NCBI GenBank assembly: GCA_048594975.1
Contig: JBMDXQ010000085.1
Location: 42,716-106,715 of the forward strand
Length of the DNA: 64,000 nt
Direction: 5' to 3'
Origin: JBMDXB01 sp048594975
GTDB taxonomy: Bacteria; Acidobacteriota; Vicinamibacteria; Vicinamibacterales; 2-12-FULL-66-21
The notes under the pieces: generated by a model
Databases searched by the model: none
What the model was told of the DNA's origin: nothing
The model's input: the letters and a program-made list of their open reading frames with translations, nothing else
In this document: piece after piece, positions 44,142 through 53,957 of the stretch
How the letters are laid out: every line of letters starts with the position of its first letter
Numbering within the stretch: the first letter of the stretch is position 1
Program-made: the position numbers and the translations under genes

Positions 44142-44471
44142 TTACCTGGCCGGCTCGATTGACTCGACCTTCAGGATCTTCGTCTTCTCGTACAGAACAC
44201 CCTTGACCGTGACGCGCTGAGCCGCGAATCTCGCGGGGGTTTCCTGATCGCTGAGCGTGTAGAGGTTCTCGCCACTCAGAAGCGCATACTTGTACATCTT
44301 CCCGTCCCCGACGCAGTCCTTCACGCATTTGCTATCCGGGGAGACGTTCATGGCCTTGTGATCCCGATTGCACATGGTGTCGGTAATCACGCCGGTGTAG
44401 GTCTTTGACTGCGGCGCCGGCGCCGCGGCGGTGAGCAGGGCGGCGGCGACGAGGATCGTAGCGATTCTCAT
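44142..44471 (-). CDS. Small exported DUF5818-like protein
   Basis: 109 residues with a signal peptide. The mature part reads TYTGVITDTMCNRDHKAM, CVKDCV and a beta-rich end with YTLSDQETPARFAAQRVTVKG, the DUF5818-like pattern common in Acidobacteria. The Cys/His/Met residues could bind metal. It starts at ATG 44471, overlapping the CusA stop (ATGA), with GGAG upstream, so it is part of the cus operon. Confidence 0.78.
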   Translation of the reverse strand: MRIATILVAAALLTAAAPAPQSKTYTGVITDTMCNRDHKAMNVSPDSKCVKDCVGDGKMYKYALLSGENLYTLSDQETPARFAAQRVTVKGVLYEKTKILKVESIEPAR

Positions 44472-47400
44472 GACTGGTCTCCTGTAAGAGTTGAAGGCAC
44501 GCGCGCGAGCGCGGGCTTGAGCTCGAAGTGCCACTTCCAGATCTCGTAGATCACCGGATAGACGACGAGCTCGAGGACGAACGAGGTGAAGATGCCGCCG
44601 ATCATCGGGGCGGCAATCCGTTTCATGACATCGGCGCCCGTACCCGTGGACCACATGATGGGCACGAGCCCCATGAACATGACCGCGACGGTCATGAACT
44701 TCGGGCGGATGCGCTTGACGGCACCGTGCAACACGGCATCCTGGAGATCACGCAGCGAACGCAGGCGCCCCTCGCGCTTCGCGTCTTCATACGCGAGATC
44801 CAGGTAGAGCAGCATGAACACGCCGGTCTCGGCGTCGACGCCGAGCAGCGCGATGAGGCCGACCCACACGCCGATGCTCATGTTGTAATCGAGCAGGTAC
44901 AACAGCCAGATCGCGCCGATCGCCGAGAACGGGACCGCCAGCAGGATGATGAACGTCTTGGGGAACGACCGCAGGTTCAGGTAGAGCAGCATCAGGACGA
45001 GGAACAGCGTCAGGGGGAGCACCACCTTCAGGCGCTCGCGCACGCGCTCCATCGATTCGTACTGGCCGCTCCAGGCCAGCGAGTACCCCGCCGGAATCGA
45101 GACGCCGGCCGCGACCGCTTCCTTGGCCTCCGCCACGTAGCTGCCGATGTCGCGATCCGCGACATCGACGTAGACGTACCCGTTCAGCATGCCGTTCTCG
45201 TTGCGCAGCATCGCCGGACCGCTCGCGAGGCGGACGTCGGCGAGCTGGCCGATCGGAATGTGCATGCGCCCGTCCATCGCCGGGACGAGGACGCGGCGGA
45301 GTCGATCGAGATCGCTGCGGTAGTCCTGGAAGTAGCGGACGTTCACCGCGTAGCGCTCGCGACCTTCGACGGTCGTCGTCTGCGTATCGCCGCCGACGGC
45401 CGACATCACCACCATCTGGGCGTCGTCGATCGACAGCCCGTATCGCGCCAGCTCGTCGCGCTTCCAGGCGAAATCGAGGAAGTAGCCGCCGGACGTACGT
45501 TCGGCGAACGCACTCCGCGTCCCCTGGACTTTCGGAAGGACCGCCTCGATCTCGGTGCCGATGCGCTCAATCTCGTGGATGTCCGCGCCGTAAATCTTGA
45601 TGCCCACGGGTGTCCGCACCCCGGTCGTCAGCATGTCGATTCGCGCCTTGATCGGCATCGTCCAGGCGTTGCTGACGCCGGGCATCTTCAGCGCTTCGTT
45701 CATCTGCGATACCAGCGCCTCGGTGGAAATGCGATTACTCGTTATGCGCGTCAGCACCGGTGTCAGCCAGCCGGGCGCCCAGTCGGAGTACCAGGTGTCG
45801 ACGTGGCGCCACTCCTCGTGCGGCTTCAGGACGATGACGGTCTCCATCATGGAGAACGGCGCGGGATCGGTGGAGGTCTCGGCGCGTCCTGCCTTGCCGA
45901 ACACCGTCTTGACCTCGGGGAATTGCCTGATGATCCGGTCCTGGGTCTGTAGCAGTCGCTGCGTCTCGCCGACGGAGATGCCTGGCAACGTCGACGGCAT
46001 GTAGAGGAGCGTGCCTTCGTCGAGCGGCGGCATGAACTCCGAGCCGAGCCGGTTGTAGACCGGAACCGTCGCGACCACGAGGCCGAGCGCGCCGGCCAGC
46101 ACCGTCCACTTCCAGCGCAGGGCCCACGCGCACACGGGCTCGTACCCGCGGATCAGCACGCGGCTGATCGGGTGCGTGTCTTCGGAGTGGATCTTGCCGA
46201 CGAGCACCGCGTTGGCCACCCGGGCCAGCCATCGGGGCCTGAACGAGTACTCGCGCATGTGCGTGAACAGGAGCCGCAGCGCCGGATCGAGCGTAATGGC
46301 GAGCACCGCCGCGACGATCATGGCGAGGTTCTTCGTCCACGCGAGCGGCGTGAACAGGCGCCCCTCCTGCGCTTCGAGCGTCAGCACCGGCAGGAACGAG
46401 ACGGCGATGACGAGGAGCGCGAAGAAGCTTGGTCCGCCGACTTCCTTGACCGCGTCGATGACGACGCGGTGGTAGTCTTCCTTGCGTCCGGTACGATCCC
46501 AGATTTCGAGTTTCTTGTGTGTCTGCTCGACGACGACGATCGCGGCGTCGACCATTGCGCCCACCGCGATGGCAATCCCGCCGAGCGACATGATGTTGGA
46601 ATCGATCCCCATCATGCGCATCGGGATGAACGCGATGATGATCGCGACCGGAATCGTGATGACCGGGATGAGCGCGCTCGGGATGTGCCACAGGAAGATG
46701 AAGATGATGATCGCGACGACGATGAGTTCCTCGAGCAGCGTGTCCTTGAGGTTCTCGATCGAGCGCAGAATGAGCTCCGAGCGGTCGTAGGTCGTCACGA
46801 CCTTCACACCCTTGGGCAGTGACGGTTCGAGCTCGGTCAGCTTCGCTTTCACGCGTTCGATGACATCGAGCGCGTTCTCCCCCTGGCGCATCACGACGAT
46901 GCCGGAGACGACGTCGCCGGTGCCGTCCAGGTCCGCTATGCCCCGGCGGATGTCGGGTCCGAGCACGACTTGGCCGATGTCGCGGATGCGGACGGGCACG
47001 CCGGTGTCGCTCCGCACGAGGACGATGTCGCCGATGTTGTCGGCGGATTTTGCGTAGCCACGGCCGCGCACCATGTATTCAGCGCCGGTCAGTTCGACCA
47101 GACGGCCGCCCACGTCGTTGTTTCCCTGCCGAACCGCTTCGAGGACCTTGGTGATCGGGATGTTGAAGGCCCGCAGGCGGTTCGGATCGACCTGGACCTG
47201 GTACTGGCGGACGAAGCCGCCGAGCGGCGCGACCTCGGCGACTCCGGGAACGGCCTTCAGGTAGTACCGGAGGTACCAGTCCTGATAGCTGCGCAATTGG
47301 TCGAGTCCCCATGTGCCCGTGGTGTCGACCAGCGCGTATTGAAAGACCCAGCCGACGCCGGTCGCGTCAGGGCCCATCTCCGTGCGGACGCCTTCCGGGA

Positions 47401-47758
47401 GCCGCGGCAGGACCGATGAGAGGTATTCGAGCGTGCGCGAGCGCGCCCAGTAGATGTCCGTGCCGTCCTCGAAGATGATGTAGACGTACGAGAACCCGAA
47501 ATCCGAGAATCCGCGGACCGACCTGACCTGCGGCGCGCCGAGCATCGCCGTGACAATCGGGTACGTCACCTGGTCCTCGATGATGTCGGGGCTGCGATCC
47601 CACCGCGAGTACACGATCACCTGCGTGTCGCTCAGATCGGGGATGGCGTCGAGCGGCACCGTCTTCATGGAGTACAGGCCGGCCACCACGCCGACGGCAA
47701 CCAGCAGGAAGACCATGAACCGGTTGCGCGCCGAGAACTCGATGATCGCGTTAATCAC
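44468..47758 (-). CDS. cusA: CusA-like heavy-metal RND efflux pump
   Basis: 1096 residues from GTG 47758, chosen for AGGGG eight bases upstream; ATG 47773 is possible. RND layout with 12 helices and two large periplasmic loops. VINAIIEFSARNRFMVFLL, GAMVDAAIVVVEQTHKKLE, LLYMPSTLPGISVGETQ and PIKARIDMLTTGVRTPVGIK match the heavy-metal (HME) branch; the Met in RIDM corresponds to a CusA copper ligand. It pumps Cu(I)/Ag(I) from periplasm or cytosol through CusC. Overlaps cusB by eight bases. Confidence 0.95.
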   Translation of the reverse strand: MINAIIEFSARNRFMVFLLVAVGVVAGLYSMKTVPLDAIPDLSDTQVIVYSRWDRSPDIIEDQVTYPIVTAMLGAPQVRSVRGFSDFGFSYVYIIFEDGTDIYWARSRTLEYLSSVLPRLPEGVRTEMGPDATGVGWVFQYALVDTTGTWGLDQLRSYQDWYLRYYLKAVPGVAEVAPLGGFVRQYQVQVDPNRLRAFNIPITKVLEAVRQGNNDVGGRLVELTGAEYMVRGRGYAKSADNIGDIVLVRSDTGVPVRIRDIGQVVLGPDIRRGIADLDGTGDVVSGIVVMRQGENALDVIERVKAKLTELEPSLPKGVKVVTTYDRSELILRSIENLKDTLLEELIVVAIIIFIFLWHIPSALIPVITIPVAIIIAFIPMRMMGIDSNIMSLGGIAIAVGAMVDAAIVVVEQTHKKLEIWDRTGRKEDYHRVVIDAVKEVGGPSFFALLVIAVSFLPVLTLEAQEGRLFTPLAWTKNLAMIVAAVLAITLDPALRLLFTHMREYSFRPRWLARVANAVLVGKIHSEDTHPISRVLIRGYEPVCAWALRWKWTVLAGALGLVVATVPVYNRLGSEFMPPLDEGTLLYMPSTLPGISVGETQRLLQTQDRIIRQFPEVKTVFGKAGRAETSTDPAPFSMMETVIVLKPHEEWRHVDTWYSDWAPGWLTPVLTRITSNRISTEALVSQMNEALKMPGVSNAWTMPIKARIDMLTTGVRTPVGIKIYGADIHEIERIGTEIEAVLPKVQGTRSAFAERTSGGYFLDFAWKRDELARYGLSIDDAQMVVMSAVGGDTQTTTVEGRERYAVNVRYFQDYRSDLDRLRRVLVPAMDGRMHIPIGQLADVRLASGPAMLRNENGMLNGYVYVDVADRDIGSYVAEAKEAVAAGVSIPAGYSLAWSGQYESMERVRERLKVVLPLTLFLVLMLLYLNLRSFPKTFIILLAVPFSAIGAIWLLYLLDYNMSIGVWVGLIALLGVDAETGVFMLLYLDLAYEDAKREGRLRSLRDLQDAVLHGAVKRIRPKFMTVAVMFMGLVPIMWSTGTGADVMKRIAAPMIGGIFTSFVLELVVYPVIYEIWKWHFELKPALARVPSTLTGDQS

Positions 47759-49217
47759 GGCCGTGCCCCTCATCCGCCGGCGCCTTCTTCGGCTTCTTGT
47801 CCGCGGGCGGCGGAACGCCACCGTGCTGCTGGTGCTGCGCCGGCGCGCCCATTCCGCCGGCGGCGGCCTTCAACTGGCTTTCGGAGTCAATCAGGAAGGT
47901 GGCGGATGTCACGATCCGTTCGCCGCCGGTGAGGCCGCTCGCGATGACGATCCGGTCGTCGACACGCTCGGTTGCCGTCACCTGCCGCGGCTCGAGATAG
48001 CCGTTCCCGAGATCGATGAAGACGGTCTGGCGGCTGCCGGTATCGAGTACGGCTCCGGCGGGGACCGTCAGGCGCTTGCTGCCCGATACGCTGAGTTCGA
48101 CGTTCACGAACATGTCGGGTTTCAGGCGCACGCCCGGGTTGGCAGCCTCGAGCCTGACCTTCAGCGTGCGGGTCACGGGGTCGACCTGTGGCTGCACATA
48201 CGCCACCCGCGCATTGACCGGGGCAGCGCCTGACGCGAACGTGATCCGCGCGGAGGCGCCAGGCTTCATCTGGGGGATGTCCGACTCGAACACCTCGGCC
48301 ATGATCCACACGCGGCTCAGGTCCGCGATCATGTAGAGGTCAGTGTCTGGTGTGATCTTCTGATTCGGGAACACTTCGCGCTTCAGGACGAAGCCCGTCG
48401 CCGGCGAATGGACCGTCACACTGCGGATGGGTTCGCCCGTGTCGAGCACCTGTTTGATCTGCGCGGGGCTGAGGTCCCACAGCTCGAGACGACGGCGCGC
48501 GGCATCGAATAGGGCGGAGCCTCCCTCGGCGGCGCTGGCCATCGGGTTTTTGGCCATCAGGTCACGCGCGCGCCGCGCGAGCAGGAGTTCCTGCTGCGAT
48601 GCCAGCAGCTCCGGGCTGTAGATCGTCAGCAGCGCCTGCCCCTTCTTGACGAAATCGCCCGTGAAGTCCACGAAGACGCGCTCGACCCAGCCCTCAACGC
48701 GCGAATGCACCATCGCGACTCGCGTCTCGTCGTAGGTCACGCTGCCGACCGTCCGGATGGACTGTGTACTGTCGGTCCACTCGGCCGTCGCGAACTTCAC
48801 GCCCGCGAGCTGTTGGCGCTCGATGGGCACTCGAATGGCGCCGGCGGGAATCGTGGTCGCCTCTTCTGCGTACACCGGCTCCAGCGTGTTGCCGGTCTCC
48901 GGATTCAATCCCGCCTTGTCGGCGGTGTACTTCGGGTCCTGCGGATCGCGGTAATAGAGGACCTTCCGAGTGCCAGCTCCAGCCTGCGGCGTCGCCCCCT
49001 CGTCTGCGTAGACGGGCTCGAGCTTCATCCCGCAGTCGGGAGCAATTCCCGGCTTATCCGACTTATACGCGGGATGCATGGGGTCCACGTAGTACAGGAC
49101 ATGGCGTTCCTTCGACGCGTTGACTGCGCCGCGTGCCCTCACCGCACGAAAGATGTACCCGCCGCCGAATGCGGCGGCGATGACGACGGCCACTGCGAAG
49201 ATTTTGAGAAATCTCAT
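47751..49217 (-). CDS. cusB: CusB-like periplasmic adaptor with two heavy-metal-binding segments
   Basis: 488 residues. After an N-terminal helix (about 5-24) come two HMBD-type segments: YYVDPMHPAYKSDKPG with CGMKLEPVY, and YYRDPQDPKYTADKAG with GNTLEPVY. The second has lost the Met and Cys residues and may not bind metal. The barrel-sandwich hybrid (RVEGWVERVFVDFTGDFVKKG), hairpin and beta-barrel (AGASARITF-like) regions of a membrane-fusion protein follow. The C terminus is His/Lys-rich. Starts seven bases after the cusC stop, in operon order C-B-A. Confidence 0.94.
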   Translation of the reverse strand: MRFLKIFAVAVVIAAAFGGGYIFRAVRARGAVNASKERHVLYYVDPMHPAYKSDKPGIAPDCGMKLEPVYADEGATPQAGAGTRKVLYYRDPQDPKYTADKAGLNPETGNTLEPVYAEEATTIPAGAIRVPIERQQLAGVKFATAEWTDSTQSIRTVGSVTYDETRVAMVHSRVEGWVERVFVDFTGDFVKKGQALLTIYSPELLASQQELLLARRARDLMAKNPMASAAEGGSALFDAARRRLELWDLSPAQIKQVLDTGEPIRSVTVHSPATGFVLKREVFPNQKITPDTDLYMIADLSRVWIMAEVFESDIPQMKPGASARITFASGAAPVNARVAYVQPQVDPVTRTLKVRLEAANPGVRLKPDMFVNVELSVSGSKRLTVPAGAVLDTGSRQTVFIDLGNGYLEPRQVTATERVDDRIVIASGLTGGERIVTSATFLIDSESQLKAAAGGMGAPAQHQQHGGVPPPADKKPKKAPADEGHGRD

Positions 49218-49224
49218 GGGTACC

Positions 49225-50481
49225 TCAGTGCGGGATCGGCGTGCCGGTCATTTCTTCCAGCCGGCTGATGGCTTGATGGAGTTGCAGGAGCTCCTCGAAG
49301 TACGTCATCTCGTACTCGAGGACCATCGAGAAGTTGGTGAGCACCGTGAGGAAATCCACGCTGCCGGTCTGGTAGCTCGCCATCGACGATTCCAGTGCGA
49401 GCCGCGCCTGGGGCAGGACCGTGTCGCGATACAGGCCGGCCAGCCGCACGGCGGTGGCCGCCATCTCGTAGTCGTCCTGCAGCCGCCCCTGGATTGACAG
49501 CCTGCTGCTCTCGTAGGTCTGCCGCGCTGCCGATTCCAGGCTCAGCTGTTCGGCAACGGCGGCGGCGCGTCGGCGGCGCTGAAGCGGGATGGTCAGACCG
49601 ACGCGGAACTCGTACATCGCGGGCATCGAGCCCGCGTACGCGTACCCACCGGACAACGTGAAGTCGGGCTTGTAGTCGAGGCGTGCCGCGTCTACCGCAA
49701 GGCGCGAGCGCTCGATCATCAGTTGCTCGCGCTTGAGCATCGGCGCATTGGCGATCGACTGCGCGACCAGCACGTCGAGTGCCTCGCCGAACGGCACGTA
49801 GCGCAGGTCCTCCGTTGGGCCGATAGGCGTCCCTGCCGGCCGCGTCAGCAGCGCGTTGAGTTCCCCTTCGCGCGCACGCCGGAGTTGCTGAAGCCGCTGC
49901 TGCTGGAGCTCGAGCACGCTGAGCTGCGTCTGCGCTTTGATCACATCCTGTTGCGCAGCCTGCCCGACGGCATACCGCTGCTGGCTCACCTTGAGCAGCG
50001 TCGCCAGCAGCTCGCGATTCCGCTCGAGCACCCCGCCCGTCGCCTGCGTGTACGCCACCCCGTAGTACGCCTGCTTGACTCGCGACGTCACGGCCAGGCG
50101 CGCGGCCGCTATCTGTTGGAACTCCGCGTCGGCTTCGCGCTCGGCGACCGCCGCGCGCGCGTCGCGCTTGCCGGGAAACGGAATTTCCTGGCTCACCATC
50201 ACGCCGAGGTTCGCGTTCGGATCGGTGCCGAGACCGGCGCCGGGCAGCGGATTCCCGGTCGCGGTGTAGCCCGCCTCGATCATCGGATCCGGCAGGCTCT
50301 GCTCCTGAACCGGGCGCTGACGCGCCGCCTCGTACCGCTGCTGCGCTGCGGCGATCTCCGGATGGCGCTCGAGCGCGGTGGCGACCGCCTGAGCGAGCGT
50401 CAGCCGTGGCGCCGCTTCCTGCCCGATCGCCGGCACGGACAGGACGATGAACGAGAAGACAACGATCGAGACTGCTCGCAT
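49225..50481 (-). CDS. cusC: TolC-family outer membrane efflux protein (CusC-like)
   Basis: 418 residues from ATG 50481, with signal peptide (cleavage near IGQEA). Two long heptad-rich repeats of the TolC fold are visible (VATALERHPEIAAAQQRYEA; RLAVTSRVKQAYYGVAYTQ). The GYTATGNPLPGAG segment and QEIPFPGKRDAR are typical of heavy-metal TolC partners. It forms the outer-membrane duct for CusAB. Confidence 0.92.
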   Translation of the reverse strand: MRAVSIVVFSFIVLSVPAIGQEAAPRLTLAQAVATALERHPEIAAAQQRYEAARQRPVQEQSLPDPMIEAGYTATGNPLPGAGLGTDPNANLGVMVSQEIPFPGKRDARAAVAEREADAEFQQIAAARLAVTSRVKQAYYGVAYTQATGGVLERNRELLATLLKVSQQRYAVGQAAQQDVIKAQTQLSVLELQQQRLQQLRRAREGELNALLTRPAGTPIGPTEDLRYVPFGEALDVLVAQSIANAPMLKREQLMIERSRLAVDAARLDYKPDFTLSGGYAYAGSMPAMYEFRVGLTIPLQRRRRAAAVAEQLSLESAARQTYESSRLSIQGRLQDDYEMAATAVRLAGLYRDTVLPQARLALESSMASYQTGSVDFLTVLTNFSMVLEYEMTYFEELLQLHQAISRLEEMTGTPIPH

Positions 50482-50601
50482 GACAAACCCCAGAACGAGG
50501 GATGAATCAGCCGCCGCCGCCGCGGCCGACGCCACCGCGCGGCGTAAATCGAACGCATGGTTGGGAGGATCCCCGCAGGTTGGGCGACGTCGTGCGCCGC
50601 T

Positions 50602-50660
50602 GGTAACCCAGGCCTTCAGGCCTGCCGCCACGCGCGGGCAGCCCTCGAGGACTGCGCTAC
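50602..50660. repeat. Pair of palindromic repeats in opposite orientation
   Basis: CAGGCCT-TC-AGGCCTG (50609-50624) and GCAGCCCTC-GAGGACTGC (50638-50655, one mismatch), each flanked by a GTA/CTAC remnant facing outward. They share the stem-loop-CTAC design of the elements within the GNAT and Usp genes. They lie in the 210-base gap between cusC and the Cys-rich gene, which holds nothing else recognised. Confidence 0.6.
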
Positions 50661-50691
50661 ACGTCGCCGCTAGTGCTGCGGGGCGTCCGGA

Positions 50692-51057
50692 TCAGACGAG
50701 CAGGGTGGAAAGGAGACTCAGGCGCTCGCGCATTGCCGCGGGAGGCGGCGAGGCAGCAAGCCAGGCGACGCGCGCTGGCTGGATAGCCAGTGCCGCGGCG
50801 CCGTCGGAAAGAGCCGCCGTCGACGTCGTGTCCGCCTTTACGCGGGCGAACGGCTGCGCCGGCTCTGACTCACGGCGTGGGCCGTCCGCGTCGTGGCACT
50901 CGCAGCTGCTGATACGGGGACCGTCGCAGCAGGCGTGGATCGACGCCGGCATCGCGCACCCGCCAGGCAGGCCTGAGGCGCAGAGCGCCGCTGTGGCCGG
51001 ACCCAGGAGAGCCGCAACCGCGACGGCGGCAATCAGCTTCCGCAGAACAGAGATCAC
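50692..51057 (-). CDS. Small exported Cys-rich protein of the copper island
   Basis: 121 residues from GTG 51057. A signal peptide (to about residue 26) is followed by LCASGLPGGCAM, HACCDG and SSCECHD, i.e. seven Cys in 35 residues, and then a low-complexity tail. A possible periplasmic copper or silver ligand, by composition and location between copB and cusC. An in-frame start at 51192 exists but would hide the signal peptide. Family not recognised. Confidence 0.6.
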   Translation of the reverse strand: MISVLRKLIAAVAVAALLGPATAALCASGLPGGCAMPASIHACCDGPRISSCECHDADGPRRESEPAQPFARVKADTTSTAALSDGAAALAIQPARVAWLAASPPPAAMRERLSLLSTLLV

Positions 51058-51188
51058 GGTGTCCAACTGAGCAGCACAAGCCGTGCCAGACGTGCTAAGG
51101 CCATTGTACAGGGCGAAGCGGGCGCCGGCATCCCCCTGCCGGATTCCAGCCGCTGAAAAACCGGCACCCCGTCGGGGAAAATCCCCCA

Positions 51189-52049
51189 TCAAAACCAGGT
51201 CCTGAGGCCGAACGCCAGGCGGGCGGCCGAGGTGCGATTACCTTCCGCGCGCGCGAAGTCGGCCGTGCCGAACAGTTTGCTGTCCCAGGTGGCGCCGACG
51301 TACGGCGCCAGCTCCCGGCGGATCTCATACCGCAGTCGCAGGCCGCATTCGACGGAGCTCAACCCGGCGCCGAGGCCTCGTTCAGGATCGTCCTTGCCGT
51401 ACACCTCGAGCTCGACGAGTGGCTGCAGAATCAGGCGGTTGGTCAGAAGCAGGTCGTACTCGACCTCGAAACGCGCGTGCGTCCGTGCGCCGGCTCCGAC
51501 GTACGCGGTGGCCTCGACCTCGAACCAGTACGGCGCGAGCCCCTGCACCCCGAACGCCGCCCACGTTTGCGGATCGCCGGGCCGGACGTCCTGCCGCACC
51601 CCCGCGACGACGTCCCACCAGCGCGAGAAGCTCCGCCCGTAGAGCGCGTGCACGAACGCCGCTTCCACGCGCCCGTCATCCGACTCGGCCTCGGCCCGAA
51701 CCCAAAGGCGATTGATGTCGCCGCCGAACCAGGAGGTGTTCTCGAGGTTGATCCCGCCGGACGCCGTGCCCTGCCACTCCAGCTGGTCGAAGAGGACGAA
51801 CGACATCAGCTTGCGGTCGTGGACGGTGTGGCCCTCGACGTCTGTGGGAAATGCGGCTGCGCGATCCGCATTGGTCAGCGGCGGGATCGGCTCTTTCGGC
51901 GGATCCTTCGGGCGCTCCTTCGGCGCGGCGTGCGCCGAATGGTCCTCGGCCGGCTTCTGCGGCGGCGGTGGCTGCTGCGCGGCCGACCGAGCCGGTGCGA
52001 CAACGAGCGCGGCCGCGAGCAGCACGCGCGCGATCGGCGCGACGCTCAT
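51189..52049 (-). CDS. copB: Copper resistance protein B (outer membrane)
   Basis: 286 residues with a signal peptide (to about AAQQ), a Pro/His-rich segment (HSAHAAPKE) and then the conserved CopB/PcoB core from about 85: FDQLEWQGTASGG, WFGGDINRLWVRAEAES, WWDVVAGVRQD, ending in FGLRTWF. CopB is a beta-barrel that acts with CopA. The start overlaps the copA stop by four bases (ATGA). Confidence 0.93.
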   Translation of the reverse strand: MSVAPIARVLLAAALVVAPARSAAQQPPPPQKPAEDHSAHAAPKERPKDPPKEPIPPLTNADRAAAFPTDVEGHTVHDRKLMSFVLFDQLEWQGTASGGINLENTSWFGGDINRLWVRAEAESDDGRVEAAFVHALYGRSFSRWWDVVAGVRQDVRPGDPQTWAAFGVQGLAPYWFEVEATAYVGAGARTHARFEVEYDLLLTNRLILQPLVELEVYGKDDPERGLGAGLSSVECGLRLRYEIRRELAPYVGATWDSKLFGTADFARAEGNRTSAARLAFGLRTWF

Positions 52050-53857
52050 TCGTCGACCCTCATTTCCCGGAACATGCCCGATTCCATGTGGTAGAGCAAG
52101 TGGCAGTGGAACGCCCAGCGGCCGAGCGCGTCGGCGCGGACGCGGAAGCTCCGCTTCGTCCCGGGCGGCATGTCCACCGTGTGTTTCCTCACCATGAACT
52201 GCCCGTGCTCGTCTTCGACGTCGCTCCACATCCCGTGCAGGTGAATCGGGTGCGACATCATCGTGTCGTTGACGAGCACGATGCGCAGCCGCTCGCCGTA
52301 CGTGAAACCCACCGGCTGGGCATCCGAGAACTTGATGCCGTCGAACGACCAGGCGAACTTCTCCATGTGGCCGGTGAGGTGCAGTTCGATGCTGCGGCCG
52401 GGCTCGCGGCCGTCAGGGTCGTCGAAGATGCTGCGGAGATCCGAGTAAGTGAGCACGCGCCGGCGGTTGCCGCGGAGGCCGACGCCGGGGTCGTCGAGCC
52501 GCGGCATCGGGTGCATCGCCTGCATGTCGACCAGCGGGTTCCCCTGCTCGCTTGCGGGATGCGACTGCGGCGCGGCGTTCGGCGTGGGCATCTCGTGCCC
52601 GGCATGTGGATCCGGAGGTTGCGGCATCGTGTGCCCGGCGTGCGGGGCGGCCGCCGGTGCGGCGGCGCCCGCTCCCCGCGACGGCATTCCGAGCCCGCTC
52701 ACGTCCCCGTGTCCCATGTCCGCCATGGTCAGCAACTGCGGGCGATCGACGTCTGGAACGTCCGCTCTCAGGCCGGCACGGACGGCGAGCGTTCCCGCCG
52801 CGTACCCGGTGCGATCCGCCGACTGCGCGAAGATGGTGAACGCGTCCCTTCCCGACGGCTCGACGATCACGTCGTAGACCTCGGCGGTGGCGATGCGGAC
52901 CTCGTCGACCTCCACCGGCCGCACGTACTGGCCGTCGGCGGCGACCACCGTCAGCTTCAGCCCGGGTATGCGGACGTCGAAGTACGACTGCGCCGAGCCG
53001 TTGATGAACCGCAGCCGCACCCGCTCGCCGGGCGTGAACACGCCGGTCCAGTTGCCGGCCGGCGTCATGCCGTTCATCAGGTACGTGTACGTGTACCCGG
53101 TGACATCCGACAGGTCAGTAGGGTTCATCCGCATCCCGCCCCACATCCGGCGATCGGCCAGCGTCTTCGACAGTCCGTACCCTCGGACGTCGCGGAAGAA
53201 GTCCACGACCGTCCGCTTGTTGAAGTTGTAGTAATCGGACTGCTTCTTCAGCTTCGCGAACACCTGCCGCGGGTCTTCGTCGGTCCAGTCCGACAGGAGC
53301 ACCACGTGCTCGCGGTCGTATTTCACCGGTGACGGCTGCTCCGGCTCGATCACGATGGCGCCGTAGATGCCGCGCTGCTCGTCGAACCCGGAGTGGCTGT
53401 GGTACCAGTAGGTCCCGTTCTGCCGCACGAGAAACCGGTAGGTGTAGCTCTCGCCGGGGCGGATCCCGTGGAAGCTCAGGCCGGGCACGCCGTCCATGTT
53501 GGCGGGCAGCAGCATGCCGTGCCAGTGAATCGACGCATCTTCGCCGGAGAGCGTATTGGCGACGCGCAGCGTGACCGTGTCGCCCTCGCGCCACCGGAGC
53601 ACCGGGCCCGGCACCGACCTGTTGACCGCATACGCGATTCTCGGTTTGCCGGTGAAGTTGACCGCCGTCTCGCCGATCCGCAGGTCGAACTGGGTTCCCG
53701 ACAATTCGCCCGTCGGCTGCCGCGCGGCCGCCTGCGCCTGGAGCAGCGGCGTCCGCCAGAGCCCAAGGGTCGCCGCGGCGCCCCCGGCTGCGAGGCCTTT
53801 CACGAACGTCCGTCTCGACCGGTTCACCAGCGCCTCGCTTCTCCTCGTCTCTTTCAC
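52046..53857 (-). CDS. copA: CopA/PcoA-type multicopper oxidase
   Basis: 603 residues. A Tat signal (SRRTFVKGLAAGG) fits export of a folded copper enzyme. All copper motifs are present: HWHG, HSHSG, HPIHLHG and HCHLLYHMESGM, giving type 1, 2 and 3 copper sites. A Met/His-rich insert (DMGHGDVSGLGM, HAGHTMPQPPDPHAGHEM) is typical of CopA. It oxidises Cu(I) in the periplasm. Starts with GTG 53857; GTG 53827, with GAGG upstream and a shorter n-region before the Tat motif, is an alternative. Confidence 0.95.
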   Translation of the reverse strand: MKETRRSEALVNRSRRTFVKGLAAGGAAATLGLWRTPLLQAQAAARQPTGELSGTQFDLRIGETAVNFTGKPRIAYAVNRSVPGPVLRWREGDTVTLRVANTLSGEDASIHWHGMLLPANMDGVPGLSFHGIRPGESYTYRFLVRQNGTYWYHSHSGFDEQRGIYGAIVIEPEQPSPVKYDREHVVLLSDWTDEDPRQVFAKLKKQSDYYNFNKRTVVDFFRDVRGYGLSKTLADRRMWGGMRMNPTDLSDVTGYTYTYLMNGMTPAGNWTGVFTPGERVRLRFINGSAQSYFDVRIPGLKLTVVAADGQYVRPVEVDEVRIATAEVYDVIVEPSGRDAFTIFAQSADRTGYAAGTLAVRAGLRADVPDVDRPQLLTMADMGHGDVSGLGMPSRGAGAAAPAAAPHAGHTMPQPPDPHAGHEMPTPNAAPQSHPASEQGNPLVDMQAMHPMPRLDDPGVGLRGNRRRVLTYSDLRSIFDDPDGREPGRSIELHLTGHMEKFAWSFDGIKFSDAQPVGFTYGERLRIVLVNDTMMSHPIHLHGMWSDVEDEHGQFMVRKHTVDMPPGTKRSFRVRADALGRWAFHCHLLYHMESGMFREMRVDE

Positions 53858-53887
53858 GTCTTCGTCGCCGCAGCGACGTTTTGTCGG

Positions 53888-53944
53888 CCTACGGAAGTAG
53901 GTTTTCGGAGCGAATGGGCCGAGTTGACCTTCACGTTCATGAAC
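53888..53944. promoter_or_regulatory. Two small palindromes in the copA upstream region
   Basis: CCTAC-GGAA-GTAGG (53888-53901) and GTTCATGAAC (53935-53944), in the 100-base gap before copA. Possible operator sites for a copper-responsive regulator; none is encoded nearby, so this is only suggestive. Confidence 0.3.
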
Positions 53945-53957
53945 ATTCCGGTTCCTG